Below, in pieces: positions 27,401 through 39,400 of a stretch of 64,000 bases of DNA. The DNA is taken from positions 1,588,396 through 1,652,395 of the forward strand of contig VFFE01007646.1 of assembly GCA_008921705.1 (NCBI GenBank), written 5' to 3'. The notes under the pieces were generated by a model. It saw nothing but the letters and a program-made list of their open reading frames with translations, did no database searches and was not told the origin of the DNA. Origin of the DNA: Burhinus oedicnemus. Its lineage: Eukaryota; Chordata; Aves; Charadriiformes; Burhinidae. Position numbers and translations under genes: made by a program. Within the stretch, counting starts at the first letter, position 1, and the number at the start of each line of letters is the position of its first letter.

Positions 27401-30400
27401 GGCACACTTTATCCCATATGCAAGCTGAAGCCGTGATTAATTGACACAATGCAATATAGCAGTTTTTCGTTGGAGAAACTGCTGTGAAAGTTGTTTAGCC
27501 TTTTTCATTCGGAAGCCTTACTTTTAAAGATTGTAGCTGTTCATTGAATGTTCCCCCAGGCCATGCCTTGGCAGGCAGCAACTCAGCCCATGCGGGGCCT
27601 TTCGTCTTGGGTTCCCTCTTCACTTCTTCCACAGGCTCCAAGTATTGTTCCACGTTCCATGTAAGTGCCTTGCTCCTTCCGGATGCAGCCCTTACCTGAA
27701 GGTCCCTGCTGATCTCCATCACTTCCCTGTTGCTCTACTCACCCAGGGCCACAGCGGAGCCTGATGTCCCTGGGGAGGCCCCTCTCACTGGGACCCTCCA
27801 TGCACAGTGCATGGAGCAGGACGTTGGCAGGGTCACCCTAAGTGACAGGTTACCCTTGGGTCCCTCTTGGCTGCTGCAGCTGGATAAGAGCATTTCTGCT
27901 CCTCAACCTCTCCCTCATCTCTGGTTGCTCTGTTCTTCACACCCATCCTTTCCCATTGCTGGGACTTTCTCCCTTTCTGCCTCCTCTGATGGCTTCTTTG
28001 CCTCCTAAAATGTGTCTCCCTTCTTTTTTTTTCTTTTGCCCATGCGCACAGACCCTGCCATGGCATGAGGATGGCTTGATTCCCCAGGACCTTGCTGCAG
28101 CCACACTGGGGAGCATCTCCTCCAGCCAGGGCTGCTGGGAGCACCACACAGAGGGGCTACCTGGAGGGACTGTGCTCTCCTTGCAGAGACGCTTTCTCCT
28201 GAGCATCTTCACTTTATTCCCCCCTCTGTTCCCATACAAAGCAGGACAGGCAGTGTCCCAGCAGGCTTGCTCACAGCAGCGCCTGGCCCTCGTACAGGAG
28301 TTCAGGAGAGGTGTGACGGCACCTCCCAGCCCATGCTGGAGGACAGGCACTTGGGGCTACTCCCTCCACACTTCCCTCTCAGCGGGAGGAAATCCCTTCT
28401 TGGCTGCACAGACTTAAGGCTGCTCTTTAATGTCAGGCTCTGGCCCCTGGCCAGGAGGGGTGGGTGGCATTTCTACCTCCTTGGTATGGCCGTGCAGCCT
28501 GGTGGGGGGTTGCTGTGAGCAGGACCCCACTGTTTCACTGTGTCCCTGCACTGCTGTTGCACCGTAAAAATTTTTGGGGAGTGGGCTGGGGTCTGTAGCA
28601 GGAGGGAGAATCCCTCTGTTTCTCCAAGCAATGCCCCTGCACTGATGGGGAAAGTCACCGCGGAGGATGTGCACCAATGCAGGGCAGAGATTTTTTTGGG
28701 TTAGTACCCACCGAAACAGTTATTTTGGCAGCCAAAGCTGCCTGCTGTCTCTCTGGCAAAGGGGAGGGCAGGCACCAAATCTACTCTCTGCCTTCTTGCT
28801 GTCGAAAATGGCCATGCATAATTTATTCTACCCAGCTGCTGCTGCAGTACAACTTTAATGCATGCTGATTCAGTTACCAGCAGAGCTGGCAGGGACAGGG
28901 CCAGTCTGTTAGGAGCTGGCTACAGGTCCCTGAGCCCCTGAAGGTTAGAAAAGGGCAGGTCTGTGCTGTCTCCATCCCTCCCTCCTGCTCACAACGGTTG
29001 CCATGTGGTCTGCAGCTCACAGCCTTTCCTGATGGGATAATCCATGGTTAAACCCTGCGAGTACCAGATGGAGTTCAGGCCTGTTCATTCTCTGTGTTAA
29101 TAATCCAGAATGTCATTAATTTCTCTTTCTTATGCGTTGTGGTGGAGTTTAGTTGGCTTTTTTTTTTTTTTTTTAAAAAGTGGTCAGATGGTGATGTGAA
29201 CATGCTTTTCTAAGATCCCTGTGGAGTTAGCCCAGTGCATATTTGATCATCCTCAGCTTGCAAGACAGCTCTCCGAATCCAAGGTTTGAAAGCAGAGTTA
29301 CCGTCTGAGCCAGCACAATGACCAAGAGCAAAGTTATTTTTCAGATGGGAAGCCTGCAGCCCTGAGCTCTGCTTTGCAAATGGGAAACCCCGTAAAAGCC
29401 ATTCCTTCCAGATACTCACTGCTGAAATCCTGCTGCTATAGGCACCTGCTCAAAAGTAAGCAAATGCTTTGCTTAAGCTCCGATTTAAGTACATGCTTAT
29501 GTGCTTTGCTGACTCGGGGTCCAGCACTGCACCAGACCTCCAAAGCCAACAGGAGGAAGCAGCAGTGAGTGAATACTGGTAGATGGGAAGCAAAAGAGGT
29601 GGCTCCCTCCCCAATTTAAAGGGATGAGGTGTGGGGTCATGCAGGGAGAAAAGACCAGCTGTTTTAGTCTTCTGCTGACTGAGATCAGAAAGATGACGGG
29701 GTGAAGCCTGCTGTGGCTGCTGTGGAAGTCTGGGTCACTGGAGGGTTTTCTTTGTGTTTAGTGATGTTGCTGTCTAACCATCCAAGTCTTAGCAGCTCTC
29801 TCTGTCCCTCCTGACCTGCTTGCGCGTATACCTAGCACCTCCCAGGGTTGAGAAGTGACTACAACAACCGAGTACAGTGCCAAGGCTTGTTGCTGCATTG
29901 AGCTGAGGACTAGATAGAAGCTGCCAGAGGATCTTAGAACCTCAAGACCCAGTGCAGGATGTGGCCTTCAGCATGCATGCAGATGGTCAGGGGCTGATTC
30001 CCAGGATTTCCAGCAAATTCTGGATATCAGCATTAGAGAAATCTGCTGCCTTGCTACACTTTGAAGGTGTGTTTATGTTTGGTTTGGTTTTATCAGCAGT
30101 AGCTGGTTTCTTGTGTTTGCTTTTGCCACGGGGTTTTTCATTTTGAAGAAGGGTTTTGCAGCTTTGACTCAGGCAATGTCTGCGCTTCAGCCACAGAAAT
30201 GGGGACCCGCTGCTGAGCCCCGCAGGTGCTGGGGGCAGCTGGGGCACCCACTGAGCACTGCCTGGTTCCCCTGCAGCCCTGGTGAGGGAACTGCCATGCA
30301 GCAGCCTGGAACTTCATTAGAAAAATCGTGTTCTCTAATTGAGGGCTTGTGCTCCTGCTGCCAGGAGCAGATGCCTTTGGGGAGCTGCTCTGCAAAGATA

Positions 30401-33400
30401 CCCCAGGCCCTTCCCACTCCACAGCTGCCCATGGTGGGAGGTCCAACTTGCACCGAGGACTTGATTTTTGAGTTGAAATGCCCCAGAATCTGGGCCAGAG
30501 GCTGTGTTTAGCCTTAACCATGTCACTCAGCCATCACTCCTTCATCCCTCCTGCTCAGCGTCCCTAGCTCTCTAGCAGGGACAGAGGTTGGGAGAGCAAC
30601 AAAACCAGACTTGTCTTTGCTGCCTGGCAATGTTCGGGCCAGATGGGTACGGGTGCCTCGGCTGTATGCTGACAGTGAACAGTGGCCTTGGTGGTTGGAG
30701 GTGAACCTGGAGCTGAGCAGGTAGCCAGCTCTGTGCAGCATGGGCCAGCCCTGCTGCTGGCAGCCCAAACCTACTTCTCTCCCCACTGCCGCCCCTGTCT
30801 GTGCTGAGGGGGAACTGGAGTGTTATGCCCAGGGAAGGAGGGAGCAGGGAAGGTGTCACTGAGCACAGGCTCCCCTGTGCCTTGTGGCCTCCAGAAAAGT
30901 AATGTCCCTTTTCTCAGCAGAGCCAACAAGCCTCCAGCTGGGCAATAATAGCTACACCGCAGCTCTCCCGGCTTTGATGTCCAGCCTAGAGAGGCGTAAG
31001 GAGTTTGCAGACAAGTTCAGAGGTGCAACAAATCCGGCTACTCCATGAGCAGCAAAGCTCAGTTTTGTCCACTGAGATCTAGAAAGCGGGAAGAAATCAA
31101 TCCCTTTCCTTGTCGCCATTAATTCAAAGTGTCGCAGATTAATAATTAATTATTTGCGTTAGGTCCTAAAAAATACTTGATAAAACAGCTCTGCCTCAGC
31201 ATTTTCCTCAGCAGAGGCTGTCTCCACTACTGTGCAGGAGGGATGCTACAGCCCTGCAGGAGTGGGGGACCCCAGAGCAAGGGGGGGGTCTGCACCTCCT
31301 GCAGCCCCTCGATTTGGCAGCTGGCTTGTCCAGCCTGAGCAGGGGGAGCAGCTGCGAAATCAGGCTCCCCTCTCCCCAGGATCAGTTTTTGCCTTGACCC
31401 ACTGCCGCTCTGGGGTAAAACATCCCTGGTGCAAAAAGCAAGGTGGCAACGGCCAGGAGAGACAGTGGGCCAGGGTGAGTCAGAGCCGTCCCTCAGCTGG
31501 GGCCGTCCATTCCCATTGCAGGTTCGGTGGAGAGCCTGTCTCACACGACCTCGTCCCCGCAGCCATCACCGGCCGCCTCCACCCACGCCTCCCGCATCGC
31601 CGATCCCTCCTTCTCGGTTGACCACGCTGGTGCTGACGTGTCTGCCGCGGAGGAGACCCCCAGCGAGTCAGAGTCGGTCTTCCTCCCCGACTACCTCTTC
31701 CTCTCCAACTGCGAGTCGGGCAAGCTCAGCCACAACAGGTAGGTCTGGGGTCTGCCAGATGTGTCGGGCTGGAGCCACCCTCTCCCTGCCCCGTGATGCC
31801 CTGGGAAACTAGGGCAAACTGGTCCTTGAGCCCTGCCACTCAGAGTAGGCTTCCAAGCACAACAGGGGACCATAAGACTAATCCAATTTACAGGGGGCTT
31901 TTCATAGCACAGATTAGTGGTCAAGCATCTATGTTGGCCCTGTCCCTTACCAGGGTGGGTGGCTGGAGACCACCCACACAGCCTCCCTCCAGATGCCCTT
32001 TCTGCCTGCTGCTGCCCAAGGTGCTCCACAAAGTGCCCCATCCCCCAGCCCAGCTCATGGGGGACCTTCCACAGCCATATGGAAGGGACAGATTTTGTCC
32101 CAAACTGTGGGGCTGGGGTTTTTTTTTGCTGTGTACTTGCTCAGTTGCAACCAGGAGAAAAGGAAAGCGCAAGTCTGACCTCTGTCTCTGTGCAGGTGTG
32201 ACAGCTGGTCGAATTCGGACAGATCTCTGGAGCAAACCTCATCGGATGACGTTTTTGTTGACTCCTTGCAGTCCCAGCCCTCCTTGTATCTTGTACAGCC
32301 GTCCAGCACTGGCACTGTGCACCAGGATGGGGCCCCGTTGGCAAATCCCAGCACCGTGTCCAGGAACATAGACATTAGCGGGCCACCCAGTGACTTTTCC
32401 TCCTCTTCTCCACTGCTGGGGATGCCACTGACACCAACCTTTCAGATTGACAAGAGCCAAAACCCGCTGCCCTATGGTGTAACCCAGCTGGACATCCTGT
32501 CCAACACACCCCCACCGCGGCCACCCAAGCCAACCCACTTCTCAGACAGGAGAGGGGATGAGGTGGGCAGTGGGGCCCTCCAGAATGGGCATGCAGGGAT
32601 CTGCCGGGCTCAGGCTGCTCTGGTGCCCAGGAGGATCTCCTTGTCCAGCTTAGACAACGTGAGGAACTGGAAAGGTGAGTGCATTTCCGAGAGCCAGAGA
32701 AGCAGGACTGGTGTGAGGAATGGAGCTGCCCAGGAGCTGCCTGTCCTCCCCCCTGCAAAATCAAACACCATCCAAAGCAACCCAAAATGCTTGTTTCAAA
32801 TTAAGTAGCAAGCAGGATTCAGATCTGTCCCTCATGTTCAGCTCCTGCTCTGTGAAAGCCCCTCAGTGTGTACACATGGGCAGCACTTTGGCTGTGACCT
32901 CTTCAGGGTGCCTCATGACTTGCTAGTTTTCCATGCCCCCTCCCTCTCCAAAAAACAAAGCAGTAGAAAAAGAAAAATGAAAAGCCAGCCACTGAATCAG
33001 GCAATGCCAAACTCTCTATTTATGCGGGTCAAAATGTGGGCTTGCACCTGGGAATTGCCTCTGTAGCTGTGCTGCTTCGCTACATCCAGTCCTTTCCGTA
33101 ACAGCAGCATGTCTTTTCACAGCTTAAAGAACGGGAAGCCAGGGAGATGTTGGGGATGCGATGTAATCCCAGTTGAACCAGGGACTCTGTGTGTCCATGA
33201 GCAAGTCCCAGTCTGTCCCTGCACTTCAGTCAGGGTAGCCTGAAAACCTGCTGCATAGCAAGTTCTGCTCTGAGCTGAGGTGACTTTTCCACTTGTTTTA
33301 GAAACACCATCATTGCAAACAAAAATAACAGTCAAAAACCAGCATACACAGTATGAGAATGTTTTATTTTGTGGAGCCACAGAACAGAGGAAGGGAGCTG

Positions 33401-36400
33401 GAATACCTGGCTGGAAATCCTCAATTAATTTGCAGTGATGTGTCATTTTTGATGAGGAAGAAAATGTAGGTTTTTAAGGACAAGCATCCTTTAGACTCCT
33501 GTAGTTTGAATGACCAACTGGTCTTGGGGGCCGTTAGATCCTGCTCTTAAAGCTCAGAAGCTAAGGCAAGGAGACCTCTGTCCAGCCTGTTTATCAGTGT
33601 ACAAACAATTCTTGGAAGGTTTCTGAAGAAACACCCATCAGTGGAATTGGTATTCTTAATTATCAGTTACATTTGGTTGCTCCCTGAAAGGTGCTGCTCT
33701 TGCTCCTGCACATGTGCCGCTGTAACGCAGCCAGCGTGCTTGAGACAGTTACTGTTCCTCCAAGCCAATTTATGCCAAAGTGTTTTTAAGAGGATTAAGT
33801 GGCCAAATGTCATGTTCTGCTACCGTGCTGCAAGGTTATCTCTGCCTGACAGGGGGCAGCAATGAATTAATAAGTGCTGCTATTTTTTCTTACCGTAAGT
33901 GCAGCTGAAAATATTTGAAAGGTTAAACTCTGAATTCAAATGTGTTTAACAAGAAAGATTGGAAAAAGAAACAGGGAGAAAGCAGCTGTTTCTCACCAGC
34001 TCCCCGAGTGAGCCCGCTCAAGTTATTTACTTCATTTTTTGCCCTTGGCAACCTGTAGGAGCTGAACAGATGTGATTAACCCAGTGCAAAAGCGGCATGT
34101 ATGTTAGCTGCGGTGCCATGAAGGGGACCGAGCTGTACGCGTATAAGGCACCTCTATCCTGGCATCTGCTGGAGGGTTGTGCCTGAATGTCTTTTTGCCA
34201 AAATAATAAATAAATGTAGCTGTCCCAGGACAGTGACTGTGCCTCTCCGAATACATATCTGCATTAACAGTATTGCTTTGTTCTTGTTTAGTGCTTTTGC
34301 CTTTTATGCTGATACCACCACAAAGACCCCCGGCTGCAGTGCAGTATTGACCTCTCCACCATAAGAGCGGGGGCTGGATTAACATGGTTTCAGGGTTTTA
34401 AGGCATTCCCACAGAAAAGCCATTTTCTGCACAGAAAAATAATTTCCCAGAAAAGGATGGTAGTTGTAAGCATCTCCCACTGAATGCTGGATTTCAGGTT
34501 TTTTGCCTTTTGCTTCAAAAATAAAATTGTCCTACACCAAGACAAAGGCCAGCCTGCACAAGGGGACGCTGTAACTGGTGACCTTTTCTCTGGCTGTTTG
34601 TTCCCTATCAGCTTGAGCCACTTGCACCACATCTGCATTTCTGGGTGACAAAGAGAAGAATTTCTCTCCTACCATTAAGTTCCCCCGTGCACCCTCTGTA
34701 CAATAACATGTGCTTCCCTGGCACCTTACACACGAGGCTCCTAAATAACTTTCCAAATAATAATGAATTAAGATTCCCTACAGTCCCTTTTCATATAATT
34801 TCCCCAGTTTGAGAGATGGGAAAATAGAGCGGGACTAGAGCAGGAGCTGGGTTTAAATTTGTGCTTGGTTGCTCCCTCAGCACACCAGTCTTTCTCCGCA
34901 ACTGCTTGTGTTACAGGAAGCATAAATTACAGCTGGATTATACACGAACAAGTTACTTGGTTTCATCATACTTAAAATAGATGTAATCGCTCTGAGATGA
35001 AATCCTACTGAGTTGGTTCTGGTCTTAAGTGTCATTGGATTTCCTCATTTAGGATAAATACTAGGAGTTATGGAATCTTTATAAAGCTTTAATTATTTTA
35101 GAGCCATATGCTTTACTCCAGAATTATCTCCGTATAGTTGCACTGCCTTATCACATTTTTAATCACTTTTTTTTCCTTGCAGCAGACATGGAAGGCAGTT
35201 CCTTAAGAAGTCGGGATAAGAGGCTTAGCTTGAATTTGGTAAGCACTCTGCTTTCAAAAATTTAAAACGCTGGCACATGACAAACTTCAGAAAGTGAATC
35301 ATTTCACATCCTGATATTCAATCATTCCTCTCCTGTGTTCAGCAGAAGAATTGAAAAAAAAATGGAAGAAGCCCTTGGCACTGGGAAACTTCTGTGCTGC
35401 TTCTTCGCAGCCGCGGGAAGCCTTTGACAGAGGAGGGAGAGGGAGGCCACAACACTGAGCACATCTGGTTTTAAAGCAGATGAAGCCACATCTGTTGTGA
35501 AAAAGGATGTTAGTGGCCTCGAGAATTAAACTGTTGACAAAAAGCACCTGAGAAAACTGCTTATCTCTTGAAAAGGGTCTAAAGAAGCCAATCACTTCAT
35601 GATCCTGAAGGATATCTCCTCTTTAGGACATAGGAAAGTCTCTGCTCTCAAAGCACCTGTGCTTCAGGGCTCTGTCAGTCCAAAGCTTCCCAACTTGGCC
35701 TTTGGCAGACGTGGTTTTATGTAGCACCATCACACACCACATGGCCAGTCCTCTGCCTGGTGCTGGATACTGTTTTATGTGCAGGAGATCCTTTGCCGCT
35801 TGTGTGTAAGCTCTGGTGGTGGGCAACTTAAATTTTTCTCCCCTTTGAAAGCTTGCAAGGTTTGTAATCAATCTCTCTCACCACTCAGCCAGCACTAACC
35901 TGCATAAGATGAATTTCTAGTGTTAATTCTCAGCTATCAGAACCAACATGTAGGTCTGTGTGTCTGCTCTCTCAGCTTCCACATTTGCAATAATCTAGTT
36001 CATCGGATGTTCTCCTTTCAGATGGTTTTTGTATGAAGAAGCCTCCTTTGTTTTATAGGTCAGAATTACTGCTGGGAGAGGCAAGTGCAGCCTCACTGAA
36101 GTTGGAGGATTTAACCTACTTAAGTCACCAATAAGCTTGGTCCTAGTTCCCAGCAGTGACTTGCGAAGATCAGAAGTGGACTTCTCCAAAGCCGGAGTGT
36201 TCATCTGAACTTATGTGTTTGTCTCGTGTCTTTCCAGCTTGCGTCTCTCAGAAAGGCCATGTCAGGACTCTCCTGGCCTGGGACTTGGCTCGGATCTGTT
36301 GCCAGCTCACAGCACCTACTGGCTTGCAGGGGGTTAGCTATTCATTTATCGACCTGTTTCTCTTTCTTTTCCTCCTTTGCTTCTGAAGCCATGTCGGTTC

Positions 36401-39400
36401 TCCCCGCTCTACTCGACCGCTTCGGACAGCACGGAGGACAGCTACGTGCCCATGCGCCCCAGCACCTCTCCCTCTGCACCCGGCTCCGACTGTTCACCCG
36501 ATGGCTACATCCCCATGAGCCCCGGCTCAGCCACCTTTACCTTCCCTGTCGTCAGCACTGAAAAACTCACCAGCCCGTTACCTGAGCTTCCCTCGGATCT
36601 GGAGCCCCCTCCGGTGAACCGAGACCTCAAGCCTCGTAGGAAATGTAAGCTCAGACCTAAAGTGCAATTGGCAGCCAGGGGGTCCTGATAGCAGTGACAC
36701 AGGTCACCTCCTTTGACAGTGTCCTTGGCACATTTTAAAGCGCTTCCCGCTCTAGAAGAGGGATTGAATTGCTGTGTAAGTGGCTGATAGTACTGTAACA
36801 TAGGATGCATCTGCAGGGTTGTTTGTGAGCAGAGGAAGAGCGTCCATGCCTATTTTTGCAAAGACTTGGTGGCTGCATTAGCGTGGTGCATGGCTTCAGC
36901 TCCACTCTGACTGCACATGACCAAAGGGACGTAGCCTTGGAGAGACAGCAGACTAAATCCTGCAGTTCTGGAGTACGTGTACTGCTGTCTCACCAGCTCC
37001 CTGACCTTCCAGGAACAGGATATCCAAACACTCACATACTCAAACTTGATGTGTGGGCTTGTTGGTTAAACCTCTGTTGGGTGGTTGCAGCTGTCTTGGT
37101 TTAAATAGGAATTTCCTGCAGATAATTTTACTGATGGTAATTTTCCACTCTTGCTTTTCATGGCATCTCCAAAATCTGGGTTGCACTTCCAGAGGATATA
37201 CTGGGGACAAAATTCAGCTTTGCAGTGGAGAAATTGCCTAAACCTAGCCTACGTTAAAGCTCTTTGGGCTGCAGAGCCACAGGGCTACTCAGAAATTGGT
37301 TCAGAAAATGCTGCTGTGAAGTGGGGACAGTAATCTAGACCGTTGCCAGGAAGCAAAGCAAGCACAGGTCCTTTCTCAGAGGGTTTTGAGGATGGAGCGG
37401 GAAATGTACGTTGACTGGCGAGAGGAAAGACCTTGATCTCCATGTGTAGGACCTTTCCATTTAGAAAAGAACGCAAAACCTGTTTTGACCTGTAGGCTGA
37501 ACTGGCCTCTCCTCTTGAAGGCAGCACATGCAGAGAAGATTTGAGGCAAGCACATGGATCTTGTGGGGCATTTGCTCTCCTTATGCCCATTGTATTTATT
37601 CTGTTATTTTAGGGTAAATGAGGGACGTTGCTTTCCAGCGCTGACTGAAGTGGTCATTTGTTACTTATTTCTGTCTTGGTTATATCAGTTATGTTCTGTG
37701 AAATACTCTGTTAGTTTCTTGCTGTTAATATAAAACTGCATTTTCCTGAACAGTCTGTACTTTTCATTAGCTCTGCTATTGGAAATGTAGTTCCTTTTGT
37801 ATCTACTTGCAGCACGGCCACCTCCTCTGGACTTGAGGAACCTCTCCACAATCCGGGAGCATGCTGCTGTGACCAGGATGTGGACTGTGCCTTAGTAAGT
37901 CAACAACAAACCTGCCGTTCCAATCTTTTAAGCATTAACATTGTGGAATGGAGTTAAAAATAACTTATCACATCCCACAAGAAACAGTTTCCTGGCAAAG
38001 TCCACAAACAAAAATTCCCAAGGGCTCCTTCCAGCATCCCCCAGGCTTTTGCTGTCTCTAAAAGCAAGGCTCCTTTTCATGACAGGCAGCTCCAGTGCGT
38101 TCAGCATCACACAGTGATGCTCAGTCTGCTTTGAAGGTTCCTTTTGAAAAGTCTGCACCCTGGTGTGGCTGCTGCGATGGCTAAAAGCTTCACATGCTTT
38201 AATTATTTTTTCTTCTCAAAGTGATAGAGCCATTTTTGTTCCTGAAAATTAATATAGCAACATAAAACCAGATGAGATAAAGATCTGCCTGATTTGCAGC
38301 CTGCGTATACACTTCTGCACTGCCACACAGCAATTCAGACTTGATCTGTTGGTGTGACCTTTTGTCCCTGGAAATTAGTTGTGGGGTAAAACAAATGCTT
38401 TTGGTCCCAAATCCCAGGTAGTATGAACAGATGATGCTGTTGGGCTCCAAGGGCAGTGAAAGACTCATCTTCAGGGAACACGTGAGCAGGGGAGGACTGC
38501 AGCCTGCTGGCTGGGGGGATCTTGGCGCTATAGGGGAAGGCTGACCAGAGAGCCAGCTGTGCTGAAGCGTGCATGCAAAAGCCAGGCATTCCCACCAACC
38601 TCCTCTGCAAACTCCGGATGCTCCAGAAAATGTGGTTTTATTCTAGCATGAGTGCCAGATGGGCAGTTCCACTCCTCTGCCTCAGACAGTCATTTGGAGG
38701 GCAAAAGGGACACGAGACGGGCAGTTTCTCAACTGCAGACCCCTCTCCCAGCCCTACAGTCCAAAGCCAGTTAAGCCCATCGGCACTGCCTGCTGCATGC
38801 TGCCTGTTAGGGAAACCCAGCAGCCTGCCCCATAAGCATCCTTGCCAGAGCGCTGTGGTTAATTAGTGCTGACACAGTGCAGAGTCCTGAAGGATAATGA
38901 GCTCGAAGGGAGTTTGCATGGTTTACATTAACAAAACTAAAAAAGAAGTATGCCCGGAACTAATAAAGCAAGAGGAATAATACTGTTCATGCTGCACAAA
39001 GCGGCCATCTAATTTCCTAATAACTAACCCCATTGTGCTAGCCTGCAATAATTTACTCACGATATACCTCTGACAGTTATGTCAGTGGAAGAGATTTCCT
39101 TGTACAAGGGCTGAGTTGCAGCCATCTCCGTAGCACATACACTGTGTTCAAAGCCAGATAAGTTCCTCTGCATGCACCTCCAGTTAATTCACATCAGTCT
39201 CCAAAATGTGGATACCCGCACAACTAAGTAACTGCCCCATTGGCACATATTACCCGGATGAATGATATCTGTCTCTGTGCCCCTTGCTGGAGAATTGCTC
39301 TGACATTTTATGTTTTCTGTCATACCAGAGATGGCAAGCTTTCATAAATCCCAGAAACAAAAATCAACAAAACCACTCATAGCAATATAACACGCTTTTT

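Noticed and set aside
27842..28417. Open frame of about 190 codons on the + strand inside GAB3 intron 2
   Set aside because: Pro/Ser/Leu-rich, competes with frames on the other strand, and lies inside a clear intron without fitting splice phases.
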